Below, piece by piece: positions 42,618-52,800 of a DNA stretch of 64,000 nucleotides. The stretch comes from Bacteroides sp. (lineage in GTDB: Bacteria > Bacteroidota > Bacteroidia > Bacteroidales > Bacteroidaceae): assembly GCF_030151085.1 (NCBI RefSeq), contig NZ_JASLER010000013.1:9506-73505 (forward strand), read 5' to 3'. Every line of letters starts with the position of its first letter. Position 1 is the stretch's first letter. Both the position numbers and the translations under genes were made by a program. The notes below the pieces were generated by a model. That model did no database searches, was not told the DNA's origin, and saw only the letters and a list, made by a program, of their open reading frames with translations.

Positions 42618-44441
42618 TTACCACCCCGTTGTTTGGGTCAATTTGAAGTGCTTTTCTTTATATAAATTTACCTCTTGTTCTCCTACAGGCGAGCAATAGC
42701 TTCGGTCGGTGAAGAGATCACGTGGTTGTGCATTTGTGGGAATGTAATAACCTACCATGTCGGCAGCATTTGTTCCATCGAAAGTAACGATTGTTCCGTC
42801 TTCTTTCTTTACTTGACGTTTACCAATATATTCATCCGCCAAGTAAGCCGGGATTTCTTTTGGCATATCTACCCAAGGACCTACCATTGTATCGGGATAT
42901 TTCTCATTATTCATATAGTCCAGTTTCTTCCAGCGCTTAATGTCGTGCAAACGGCAAGGCTCATAAAACATTTCCATGCGGCGCTCACGGCGAATTTCCC
43001 AAATAAGCGGATCAACATCAGCATCTCTAGCAGGGTCGAAGGTGGCAGTTATATCACTTAATTTCATATCAACCGTATTCTTCATACCCTTTGCTTCAGC
43101 TGTAGCATCCAGCGGACGTTGCCTCAGCTTGTTTATCGAATTGTCAATATCTTCCTGTGTTACACCTCCTAGCTCTGCCTTGGCTTCGATCCAGTTCAAC
43201 AGTACTTCGGCATAGCGGATAACCGGAGCATCGTTAGTATTGGTATTGGAGTCATAAATAGGATTGTTTTTAGGATTATCCATAGCCAATGCCTCACGGT
43301 CAATAAACTTACATGCATAGAGCAGTGTGACGGAGTTATTGTTTACATGATCAACAAATGTGGCTTCAAAACGTGGGTCGCGAGTCTTTATCAGATTAGC
43401 AATGCTCAATACATTTGCGCTTTCAAGGTTTGATTGCTGATAAACTTTGCCATCTTGACAAATGAACGATTTTACCAATGCCAAATTTGGGGCCGGTGCC
43501 TGACTTTCTACGCCATTGGAATAAGAAGCTATGTGGTGCTTGAGCATCTCGAATGTATAATGGCGATACATGATAGCTTCCTTGTTGCCCTTCAGATCCT
43601 GAGATCCAAACACTTCACGGAAAGGAGTGTCAATGGCATATTTACCGCTATTGATTACAATGTCAGCAGCTTCTTTGGCCAACAGTAAGTATCTGTTGGC
43701 AGCCGTTTGGTCACCGCCATGATATTTCTGCCAAGTGCCTTCAAATAACATCCATCGGGAAGCGAAAGCGGCAGCAACATATAGATTTAGTGTGTTAGCT
43801 CCGTCATCCTTACGCAAATTGACCAACACTTCATTTTTCAACAGATCATGTATCTTATCCATAACAACCACCCGGCTGTCGCGATCTTTATACATGGCTT
43901 CTTTATCGCTATTGGCAAAAGTGGTATCATAGTAGGGTACATCACCAAATACGCTAACCATACGGGCATAAGCAAAGCACTTGAAGAAGGCACCTACTGC
44001 GTGCCAGTGTTTGTATGCCTCGTCAGATACACTTCCCTTCATATTGACTTCCAGGCGTTCCATAAATATATTCGCCTTACGAATCCACGTAAAATTCCAG
44101 TTAGGACCGGAATACTGAGTTAGAAATCCAGCCAAATCATCTGTACTTGAACTACCGCGGCTACTAGGAAGCGAATTCTCGAATGAACTTTGTTTACCTG
44201 AGGACGCTAAATCATCAGAGAAAGACTGACTACGCAAAGGAGTATATGCAGTTGCCCAATTGTCGGCATAACCAACAAAGAAGTTCCGGTAAAATCCGTT
44301 AGCGAACATACGGGCGTCCATTTCACTTTTCCAGAAAGTGCCATCCGTGGGTGTGTTCAACTGCGGACGATCTAGCACGTCATCGCAAGAAGCGAATGCT
44401 AAAACTACCACGGAAAGTATGAGAAATATATATTTTTTCAT
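42618..44441 (-). CDS. SusD/RagB-like lipoprotein (locus 2)
   Basis: A 607-residue surface lipoprotein (VVVLAFASCDDVLDRPQLNTPTDGTFW, lipidated Cys19). It shows the family blocks EMDARMFANGFYRNFF, NWIEAKAELGGVTQEDIDNSINKLRQR and LIWEIRRERRMEMFYEPCRLHDIKRW. It binds the substrate of the paired SusC, whose gene ends 13 bp upstream. It differs strongly in length and loops from the other two SusD proteins, so a different ligand is likely. Confidence 0.96.
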   Translation of the reverse strand: MKKYIFLILSVVVLAFASCDDVLDRPQLNTPTDGTFWKSEMDARMFANGFYRNFFVGYADNWATAYTPLRSQSFSDDLASSGKQSSFENSLPSSRGSSSTDDLAGFLTQYSGPNWNFTWIRKANIFMERLEVNMKGSVSDEAYKHWHAVGAFFKCFAYARMVSVFGDVPYYDTTFANSDKEAMYKDRDSRVVVMDKIHDLLKNEVLVNLRKDDGANTLNLYVAAAFASRWMLFEGTWQKYHGGDQTAANRYLLLAKEAADIVINSGKYAIDTPFREVFGSQDLKGNKEAIMYRHYTFEMLKHHIASYSNGVESQAPAPNLALVKSFICQDGKVYQQSNLESANVLSIANLIKTRDPRFEATFVDHVNNNSVTLLYACKFIDREALAMDNPKNNPIYDSNTNTNDAPVIRYAEVLLNWIEAKAELGGVTQEDIDNSINKLRQRPLDATAEAKGMKNTVDMKLSDITATFDPARDADVDPLIWEIRRERRMEMFYEPCRLHDIKRWKKLDYMNNEKYPDTMVGPWVDMPKEIPAYLADEYIGKRQVKKEDGTIVTFDGTNAADMVGYYIPTNAQPRDLFTDRSYCSPVGEQEVNLYKEKHFKLTQTTGW

Positions 44442-44454
44442 ATAAATGTATTAT

Positions 44455-47400
44455 TTAGAAGTTTAACTGAATACCTACAGACATATTTTTCATGGTAGGA
44501 GTGCCTACACCCGTACGACCGCTATTATAATTATCGGAATTGAACATTGAGAATCCTGAAACTTCTTCAGGGTCAATAGGCAAACCTCGCAGGTTGTCGA
44601 AAGTGAAGAAGTTTTCGCAAGCAACGTAAATACGGGCTTTGTTGATCATAGCCTTTTTAGTCCATACAGCAGGGAGCGTGTAGCCTAAAGTAATGTTTTG
44701 AATGCGGAAGTAGGACATGTCGAGTAAATAACGGTCTTGTTTCTGCAAATTAAAACTTTCATTTGAACCGCCCATATTGTAAGCAGCCGGATAGAAGGCA
44801 TCTGTACGGTCTTCTCTCCAATAATCGCCGGCGAAGGTTTGAGGCATCGAACCGTCACCTGTGTTGAAACCTGGAATAGCAAGGAAACCTGCACCCCAAA
44901 TCTTGCGGTTACCTACTCCTTGTAAAAAGATTGAGAAATCAATGCCTTTGTAGTCAGCACCCAGACGAAGTCCCCATTGGAAACTCGGAGTAGAATTGCC
45001 GATCACTTCCATATCACCGGTATCACGTTTGCCATAATTCGGATCATCTTTGTCTGTTATAATAGCTACTGATTTAGAACCATTATCAATTTTACCATCA
45101 CCATTCAAATCTTTATACTTCACGTCGCCCGGACCGAAAGCAATCGTTCCTGATTGAAAATAGTCTTGATATACACCATTCGGATCGCTTAGTTTGTTCA
45201 TCTTTTTAGCTCCCGGAGTATCGGCGGCTACTTCTTTTCCATTCAAAGCCCAAGTTGTGACCAATTGACCATTGTTGTAAACAAAATCGTCTTTCTGGTA
45301 AAGTCGGTCAGTGCGGTATCCCCATATTTCACCATAAGTCTTACCTACATACCAACTATCAATACTTTTGGTATCACCATATTCAGTGATTTTTCCGTTT
45401 TCATCGGACAACGTAAATGAACCATTTACCCCCAATCCATTTCTGAAACGGTGATTGTAGTCAATAGCAAGTTCCCAACCTTGTGTTCTCAAAGAGCCGA
45501 AGTTGCCTTTGGGTGAACCGGCGCCGTATGTATATGTTACGCCTTCACCTGGTACAATCATATTCTTGGTATCGCGCTGATACCAATCGAATGTAACACC
45601 CAGTTCGCCATTGAAAAAGCGTGCATCAAAACCAAAGTTTAAAGAAACAATATCTTGCCAAGTGATACTGGGATCGACAGCTGCTGGAGAGCCAGCGTAA
45701 ATAAGTTTATTACCGCTTGGATCGAGCCAACTCGTCTGTCCCTGTGCAATAGTAGGTACGTACAGAGAACTGGAAACAGTTTGGTCACCAACTACACCCC
45801 AAGAACCCCGGAGCTTCAAAGCTGAAAGAGCCGGTTTGGCCCAATCCATGAATTTTTCTTCGTTAATGCGCCATGCTGCAGAGAAAGAGGGGAACCAACG
45901 CCATTGCAGGTAACCAGGGAATTTTGAAGAAGCGTCGTAGCGAAGGTTGGCTTCCAATATATATTTATCCATCAAAAAATAGTTAAGGCGACCAAAGAAA
46001 CCTAGCTGACCATCCCAATAGAGGTTGCCGCTGGCTGTCTGTGTGCCAAGTGTCTTGTCCCAACTGAGGTTATTGATGTCTGTCAGATTCGTAATTTGCG
46101 ACCAACTATCTTCCGATTCCCAATCAGCGCGGTTCATACCAATCAATGCTATCAAGTTATTGGATTCGTTGATCTGCCAGTTATAATTGGTTGTGATATT
46201 CAATGTATGCCGCTTTGCATTTGTTACTTCACGGCGTATGTGGTCGGGGTTAGTACTGTCTGCTGTGTATTGACGGTAGGGTAGGTCATATGCTAGCATA
46301 GCACCTTCAGTACCTGCAGGCACGGTTTGCCCCATGTTATTTACATAAATTTGATTGCCATTCTCATCTATTCTCTTGACTGCAGCAGCCCAAGTATCGG
46401 CGCCTGTGTACTTAGTACCGTTCTTTTTCCAGACTTGGTCTTCACTGGCATACGTGTAGTCAACGTCAACCTTCCAATCCTTAGTTATGTTAATGGTAGT
46501 ACCTACATTGAAACTCAAATAATTATCCTCCTTATTGGCCGTGTTGGCATTATGAACCTCAAAAGCCGGACTGCGCATCTCATTCCCATTTTCATCATAA
46601 CCCATCGGATAAGTCGTATCCCAACGATACAAGTAAAGCCACGGGTCAGCCGTTGTGGAGTTTGTGGCATAGGCGTAGCGCTTGTTACGTTTTGAGTAAT
46701 TAGCACCTGCACGGGCAGTAATATATTTATTGACTTCAGTGGTTAAACGTACCGAACCGTTCCAACGACGATAGTCGTCATGCTTGGCTTCTTTCATCAA
46801 ACCATTTTGATCCAAATAGCCTAACCCGATACTGAATTGTGTTTTACCACTTTTACCGTTCAATGAAATGTTATGTGACTGAGAAGGTGTCCATTCGCGA
46901 ATCATGTAATCATATGGATCGAAAGTACGCATGGAAAACTTACGGTTAGAAGCATCAACGTACCAGTCACGACCATAAACAAACGGATCATTAACGCCCA
47001 GTTTTCCACCCCATTGCTTGTCCCATTCTTTAGCTTTCTCCAAACTGGTTTCATCCACATACCAGAATGCACCTAATATGGTACCACTAGAACGCTTCAG
47101 CGCATCAATTCTATATTGGATCCCATCAACACCTGCCATTTCCATTTTCTTGGAAATATTCTGCCAAGCGAAGTTTCCGGAATAAGAAACTTCCACTTTT
47201 TCGGTCTTGGCACCTTTCTTAGAGGTAATCAATACAACGCCGAAAGCACCTTTTGAACCATAGATAGAAGCCGATGCTGCATCTTTTAATACAGAAATAG
47301 ATTCAATATCATTCGGGTTTACCATCTGTAAAGAAGGAATTTCCACATTGTCTAACAAAATTAGTGGGGTAGTCTTACCATCAATAGAACCAATTTGTCC

Positions 47401-47976
47401 ACGTATCTTTATAGTTGGATCAGAACCGATTTCACCGCTTGGGATAACAACTGACAAACCAGGTGTGGTACCTTGCAAACCACGACCGACATCGGCTATC
47501 TGCCGACCTTCCAGAGTCTTTTGTACATTGACCGAAGAAACTGCACCAGATAGATTCTCTTTTTTTTGCGAACCGTATCCCACAACTACCACTTCGGACA
47601 GTAATTCACTGTCTTCTTTTAAAATGATTTTCATCATTTTAGTTGCCTTAACTTCTTGGGTCTGATATCCTACATAGGATATTTTTAATGTAGATCCCGA
47701 TTTTACATTCAATCTAAATTTTCCGTCCAAATCAGTAATACCACCATTAGTTGTGCCTTTCTCTACTACACTGGCACCAATAACCGGCTCACCCGTTGGA
47801 TCTAAAACAGTACCTGTAATAGTAATGGATTGTAGCTGTTCTGTGACTCCAGGAATATCACTTGGAGCGGTTTGGGTAGCCATCATATTACCACTGCTTA
47901 ATAACAGTGAACTTATTGCCACTGCCGTGAGGAACTTGCTGTTCGCTAATCCTCGTCTTTTGCGTTCTTCATTCAT
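44455..47976 (-). CDS. SusC/RagA-like TonB-dependent transporter (locus 2)
   Basis: A 1173-residue outer-membrane importer. N-terminus MNEERKRRGLANSKFLTAVAIS as in the other two copies, a regulatory-like domain (ITGTVLDPTGEPVIGAS), the plug start ELLSEVVVVGYGSQKKENLSGAV, plug strand TPLILLDNVEIPSLQMVNPNDIESISVLKDAASASIYG (in part) and a barrel ending NMSVGIQLNF. It has no STN domain. It reads away from the MurK-like kinase gene at 48537 and shares the susC leader. Confidence 0.97.
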   Translation of the reverse strand: MNEERKRRGLANSKFLTAVAISSLLLSSGNMMATQTAPSDIPGVTEQLQSITITGTVLDPTGEPVIGASVVEKGTTNGGITDLDGKFRLNVKSGSTLKISYVGYQTQEVKATKMMKIILKEDSELLSEVVVVGYGSQKKENLSGAVSSVNVQKTLEGRQIADVGRGLQGTTPGLSVVIPSGEIGSDPTIKIRGQIGSIDGKTTPLILLDNVEIPSLQMVNPNDIESISVLKDAASASIYGSKGAFGVVLITSKKGAKTEKVEVSYSGNFAWQNISKKMEMAGVDGIQYRIDALKRSSGTILGAFWYVDETSLEKAKEWDKQWGGKLGVNDPFVYGRDWYVDASNRKFSMRTFDPYDYMIREWTPSQSHNISLNGKSGKTQFSIGLGYLDQNGLMKEAKHDDYRRWNGSVRLTTEVNKYITARAGANYSKRNKRYAYATNSTTADPWLYLYRWDTTYPMGYDENGNEMRSPAFEVHNANTANKEDNYLSFNVGTTINITKDWKVDVDYTYASEDQVWKKNGTKYTGADTWAAAVKRIDENGNQIYVNNMGQTVPAGTEGAMLAYDLPYRQYTADSTNPDHIRREVTNAKRHTLNITTNYNWQINESNNLIALIGMNRADWESEDSWSQITNLTDINNLSWDKTLGTQTASGNLYWDGQLGFFGRLNYFLMDKYILEANLRYDASSKFPGYLQWRWFPSFSAAWRINEEKFMDWAKPALSALKLRGSWGVVGDQTVSSSLYVPTIAQGQTSWLDPSGNKLIYAGSPAAVDPSITWQDIVSLNFGFDARFFNGELGVTFDWYQRDTKNMIVPGEGVTYTYGAGSPKGNFGSLRTQGWELAIDYNHRFRNGLGVNGSFTLSDENGKITEYGDTKSIDSWYVGKTYGEIWGYRTDRLYQKDDFVYNNGQLVTTWALNGKEVAADTPGAKKMNKLSDPNGVYQDYFQSGTIAFGPGDVKYKDLNGDGKIDNGSKSVAIITDKDDPNYGKRDTGDMEVIGNSTPSFQWGLRLGADYKGIDFSIFLQGVGNRKIWGAGFLAIPGFNTGDGSMPQTFAGDYWREDRTDAFYPAAYNMGGSNESFNLQKQDRYLLDMSYFRIQNITLGYTLPAVWTKKAMINKARIYVACENFFTFDNLRGLPIDPEEVSGFSMFNSDNYNSGRTGVGTPTMKNMSVGIQLNF

Positions 47977-47989
47977 AAATGATAGATGA

Positions 47990-48165
47990 TTTTAATTAAA
48001 TTAGGTTTCTCTAAAAATTAGTACTAGAGGCGAATTGAATTAGTATAGTTATAACTATCACATTCTTAAACTGTTTTTCATCATAGGCATTCTGCTTATT
48101 AAAGGTTGATAACTTATTCTGTAATATCTCTACTCTTTTTGGACTGCCAGTTCTCGTGGTACTAA
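47990..48165 (-). promoter_or_regulatory. Shared susC 5' leader, copy 2
   Basis: Read toward susC: GTACCACGAGAACTGGC (the hairpin stem is weakened), AACCTTTAATAAGCAG, ATGCCTATGATGAAAAAC, the perfect palindrome ATAGTTATAACTAT, and TTCAATTCGCCTC. The same ordered blocks occur in the leaders at 39990-40180 and 49615-49806. The start codon is 178 bp from the hairpin centre. Confidence 0.68.
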
Positions 48166-48312
48166 TATTTACATGCTTTAGTTTATTTGAGATATTAGTG
48201 GCTAAATGTTTGATTGGAGCGGAAAACAGATAGAGTGAAAAGTATGATATCATATACTAATCTCTCATAATAAGTAATTTAATTTTTTAAGTTAATAGGC
48301 ATTTTGTATATA

Positions 48313-48453
48313 ATGAACCATATCAAAGTCTTATTTTTAGTTACTACTTTTTTTATCCCCACCTTAAATATTAAGAATAATGCAAGTTCGATAGAACGTA
48401 AGTATCAAGAAAGTTTGCAGATTAGTAAGGAACCGTCCAATATAAAACTGTAG
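48313..48453 (+). CDS. Possible 46-residue small protein
   Basis: ATG at 48313 to TAG at 48451, 46 codons, beginning MNHIKVLFLVTTFFIP, a signal-peptide-like start, followed by a polar tail. It lies in the gap between divergent susC (locus 2) and the kinase gene. It may be a small exported peptide or the decayed start of a lost regulator gene. No homology can be claimed. Confidence 0.25.
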   Translation: MNHIKVLFLVTTFFIPTLNIKNNASSIERKYQESLQISKEPSNIKL

Positions 48454-48502
48454 GCAAATTATTTTTTTTGCTTATTGCTCTTGGAAAGATTAAAAAAAGC
48501 TA

Positions 48503-48510
48503 TATATTTG
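48503..48510 (+). promoter_or_regulatory. -7 box of the MurK-like kinase gene
   Basis: TATATTTG matches TAnnTTTG, 26 bp before the ATG at 48537; a weak -33-like TTGG is at 48481. The short leader supports the start at 48537 over the upstream in-frame start at 48468. Confidence 0.6.
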
Positions 48511-48536
48511 TATTCAATTCTAAATCCGACTACTAT

Positions 48537-49385
48537 ATGAAACTAATAGCAGAAAGTGGTTCTACAAGAACTGAATGGGCTTTGGTTGAAGATAATCACC
48601 TCATACAACGTGTTTTCACCGAGGGATTGAATCCTTTCTTTCAAACACGAAGAGAAATAAGCCGAAGTGTGCGATTAGGTCTCCCTGAAATATTCTTCAA
48701 AAAGAAACTGGAGCAAGTGTACTATTATGGTGCTGGCTGTACCTCACATGAGAAAAAGAATATTTTAGGAGCTTCATTAGTAGCTCAATTTAAAACTCCC
48801 ATTCAAGTAGAAAGCGACCTTCTTGCTGCTGCTCGTGGTTTGTTTAAATGTGAAGCTGGCATTGCATGTATTTTAGGAACTGGCTCCAACTCATGCTTTT
48901 ATGATGGAAAGATTGTAGTGAAGAATGTGAAAGCTGGCGGTTATATATTAGGAGATGAAGGCAGTGGAGCTGTAATGGGTAAATACTTCTTGTCTGATGT
49001 GTTGAAAGGGTTGGCTCCCAAAGATGTTATGGCTGACTTTTTTGAAAAATTCCGTATTAGTCCTAATGAAGTAATGGAGTCGGTTTACAACCGTCCATTC
49101 CCTAATCGTTTCCTATCCACAATTTCATACTTTTTGGCGGATTATATGAATGATGACTATGTGTATAATCTGATAACCAGCAATTTAAGAAGCTTCTTTA
49201 CTCGAAATATATGCCAATACGATTATAAAAACTATCCTATACGTTTTGTTGGTTCATTAGCATACAGTTATTCAGATGTCTTACGAGATGTTGCTCATGA
49301 ATTTGGTATTGAATTGGAAGTTATTGAAGAAACACCAATGAGTGGATTGATTGAATTTCATTCATTGAATATTGAAGAACCTTAA
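48537..49385 (+). CDS. BadF-type sugar kinase, diverged paralog of murK
   Basis: A 282-residue ASKHA kinase homologous along its length to the one at 9905-10765 (shared GTGSNSC, GYILGDEGSGA, NRPFPNRFL and PMSGLIEFH). The phosphate-1 loop reads ESGSTRTEW where the first kinase has DSGSTKTDW: both acidic positions are Glu instead of Asp, including the residue that normally binds Mg. Activity could be reduced or altered. It is flanked by two susC loci. Candidate substrates are MurNAc, GlcNAc or another amino sugar. Confidence 0.85.
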   Translation: MKLIAESGSTRTEWALVEDNHLIQRVFTEGLNPFFQTRREISRSVRLGLPEIFFKKKLEQVYYYGAGCTSHEKKNILGASLVAQFKTPIQVESDLLAAARGLFKCEAGIACILGTGSNSCFYDGKIVVKNVKAGGYILGDEGSGAVMGKYFLSDVLKGLAPKDVMADFFEKFRISPNEVMESVYNRPFPNRFLSTISYFLADYMNDDYVYNLITSNLRSFFTRNICQYDYKNYPIRFVGSLAYSYSDVLRDVAHEFGIELEVIEETPMSGLIEFHSLNIEEP

Positions 49386-49485
49386 ATTAGCATTTATAAT
49401 AAGGTCTAAAATACGCATATTTGCAAAACTATAAATATAAAGTTAAAAAAATGCAAATGAGTGTTCATGATATTAAATAATAATA

Positions 49486-49493
49486 TATCTTTG
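49486..49493 (+). promoter_or_regulatory. Probable -7 box of the plus-strand susC/susD operon
   Basis: TATCTTTG, 313 bp before the susC start, would give a long leader that includes the conserved hairpin and block structure. The -33 box is not clear. Confidence 0.5.
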
Positions 49494-49614
49494 CTAAGTC
49501 GAAACAAGCGAAAGATATCCTCTTGATTTTGATGCCTTTGTTAATAACAAGTTTTGTCTCTTAAAATCGCTAACGAAGTTAAGTAATTGAAATATATTTG
49601 ATTTTAAGTCAATA

Positions 49615-49806
49615 CGTACTAAGTTCCACGAGAACTTGGTAAAAGGATATAAAGAGAAATAATACATAGAAAATGAACCTTTAAATAGAGATACGCCTAT
49701 GAGAAATTAAGAAACACTCGGAAAACAATAATTTTTCTAATTTATTATTCCCCCCTTACCCTAATTTTGAGAAACTATTTTAATTTAATAAAATCATCAA
49801 TCACTT
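49615..49806 (+). promoter_or_regulatory. Shared susC 5' leader, copy 3
   Basis: Perfect hairpin AAGTTC-CACGA-GAACTT (49621-49637), then AACCTTTAAATAGAG, ATACGCCTATGAGAAA, a AATAAT/ATTATT stem, and CCCCCCTTACCCTAATTTT. The blocks keep the same order and spacing as in the leaders at 39990-40180 and 47990-48165. Confidence 0.72.
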
Positions 49807-52800
49807 ATGAATGAAGATCGTAAAAGACGAGGATTAGCTAATGGCAAATTCCTCACTGCGGTAGCAATCAGTGCGCTGTTTTTAGGCAGTGGTAATGTGA
49901 TGGCTACTCAAACTGCGTCTGCAAGCTCACATGGAGTATTGGAACAGATGCAAACTATTTCTATGACAGTCACAGTTGTAGATACTAAAGGCGAACCTAT
50001 TATTGGTGCTAATGTCATAGAGAAAGGCACTACTAATGGTGGTATTACGGATTTAGATGGAAAATTTAAAATGAATGTGAAGTCGGGAGCTACTATTCAG
50101 ATATCTTTTGTTGGCTATACAATGCAAGAAGTAAAAGCTGCTCCTACTCTGAAAGTAACTTTGAAGGATGATACAGAATTACTAGATGAGGTTGTAGTTG
50201 TAGGTTATGGTTCACAGAAGAAAGTAAACTTGACTGGTGCTGTGGCTTCTGTAGACGTTAATAAAACAATTGATAGTCGACCTATTACGGATATTGGGCG
50301 TGCCCTTCAAGGAGCGGTGCCGGGATTAACTGTTACGACAAATTCCGGTGAAATTGGTGGGGCACCTACCATTAAAATTCGTGGTAGTATAGGGTCTCCA
50401 AACGGTGATGCCAAACCGTTAATACTTGTGGATAATGTAGAAGTAACTGATATTTCCATGGTAAACCCGGATGATATTGAAAATATCTCAGTATTGAAAG
50501 ATGCTGCTTCGGCTTCTATCTACGGTGCACGCGGTGCATTCGGGGTATTATTGATTACCACCAAATCGAAGACTAAGCACGAACGTCTTTCTGTGAAATA
50601 TACTAATAATTTTGCTTGGCGTACACCGACCAAAACACCTGAGCAACTTCCCGGATGGGAGCAAGCTGACATCAACTTGAAAGGTGTGATTAATCAAACA
50701 AAAGGTGCTACTGCTTTTTACAACGTGGTAGGTAACATGCGTGTAGATGCTACTCATGTACAAAAAATGAAAGATTATTGGGAGAAATACGGATATGGCA
50801 ATCAGTTTGGTCGTGAAATGGAAGAAGGACGTGATTTCGAGTTCCGAGATGGCGGTATGTTTTTCATACGTACATGGGACTGGTATGATGAATATATCAA
50901 AGATTGGTCTCCACAGCAGAATCACAGCCTTTCTATCAATGGCGGAAATGGAAAAACCAACTATAATATCGCTTTGGGATATTTTTCCCAAGATGGTATG
51001 ATGAAAATAAATTCAGATGATTACAAACGTTATAATGCAAACATTTCATTGAATTCAGAACTGAACAAATATGTATCTGTTCGTACAGGTGTGATGTTTA
51101 CCCGTTCGGATTATGACAAACCGTTTAATTATGCCAGTGATATCTATGATCAGATGTATTATTTGTATCGTTGGCAACCGATGATGCCATACGGTACTTA
51201 CGAAGGAAAAGAATTTCGTAGCGCCCTGACTGACTTGAAAACTGCTCCTACCATAACTCAAGAGCGTGAATATCTCCGTTTGACAGGCGGCGTTACAGTG
51301 AAACCCATTAAAGATTTATCCATTGATGTGGATGTGGCTTACAGCTCGGTAGAAACACGATTGAAAAAGTACGGAACACCCAGTTTGACAAGTGGATATA
51401 ATATTTTCTCTGCACAATCTTCTCTTGATGCTTTGCGTAGTTCATACGGTAATTATAACGCAATAGCCACTTACGATTATGTCCGTCAGGAAACCGGACG
51501 TACCGAAAATTTGACGGCTAATTTTATCGCCACTTATTCCAAACGTTTGGGCGATCATGATTTTAAGGTGATGGGTGGATCTAACTTAGAGAAAAGCGAG
51601 TATAAATATTACTGGGCTCAGCGCAAGGGGCTGCTTGATCCTAATAAACCGGAATTGAATATGGCTACAGGTGAACAGACTACAAGCTCTGAACATACAT
51701 GGTGGTCTGTTGCAGGTTTCTTCGGTCGTATCAACTATTCGTATAAAGATCGCTATATGCTGGAGCTTAACGGACGTTATGACGGTTCTTCCCGTTTTCC
51801 TTCCGGACAACGTTTTGGCTTTTTCCCCTCTATGTCTGCCGGTTATCGTATTTCCGAAGAAGCGTTTATGGAGCCCTTAAAGCCTTATCTGAGTACGTTG
51901 AAGTTACGTGGTTCTTGGGGTATGATTGGTAATCAGGATGTAGGTACCGATCGCTATGTTTCTACCTTGTCAACCGCAACTGATAGTTGGATTATCGATG
52001 GTAAAAAGGTTTCATCTACAGGAAAACCGACCATTGTATCTTCTGCACTGACTTGGGAAAAGGTTACTACAATCGATATAGGTTTAGACGCTCGTTTCTT
52101 TGACGATGCGTTGGGAGTAACATTCGACTGGTATAATCGTAAGACTAGTGATATCTTGACTAAAGCCAACTTACCGCAAACATTGGGTGCTGTCGCTCCG
52201 TATGAAAATATGGGTGCTATCCAGACTAAAGGATGGGAAATTGCTATTGACTATCGCCATACATTCAAGAATGGTTTACATTTTGGTGTGACTGCTTCTA
52301 TTGCTGATGATAAAACTGAAGTTACTAAATGGACTCACAATACCGCACTACCTTCCTATGGTGCTACTGGCTGGTGGGAGACCGATGCTTATAAGGAAGG
52401 CATGATTTTAGGTGATATTTGGGGATTGCAGTTCGATCGTTTCTTGACTGAAGCGGACTTTAATGCGGACGGTTCTATGAAAGATGGTTTGCCGGATCAA
52501 ACACAGGTATTCCCTGCCGGTTATGAATTCGCACCCGGTGACGTACTCTATAAAGATATCGACGGAAATGGCGAAATCAAGAGACAATCAAATATTGATG
52601 AAAAAGGTGACTTAAGTGTAATTGGTAATGCCTTGCCGCGTATGCAATTTGGCTTGAATTTGGATGCTTCTTATAAAGGATTCGATTTCAGCGCATTCTT
52701 CCAAGGTGTAGGAAATAGAAAATTATGGGCTGCAGGTAATCAAGTATTGCCGGGTTTCACTACCGGTGAACCTTTCTACAAGGGTGCAGAAGATTATTGG

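Larger units (their letters stand above)
47977..48536. other. Divergent intergenic region, susC (locus 2) and MurK-like kinase
   Basis: Holds the susC leader copy 2 (to about 48165), an A+T-rich stretch without consensus boxes, the 46-codon open frame and the kinase promoter at 48503. Confidence 0.65.
49386..49806. other. Intergenic region before susC (locus 3)
   Basis: A 421-bp gap containing a possible promoter at 49486 and the shared susC leader (49615-49806). No gene or terminator is visible after the kinase stop codon. Confidence 0.65.
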
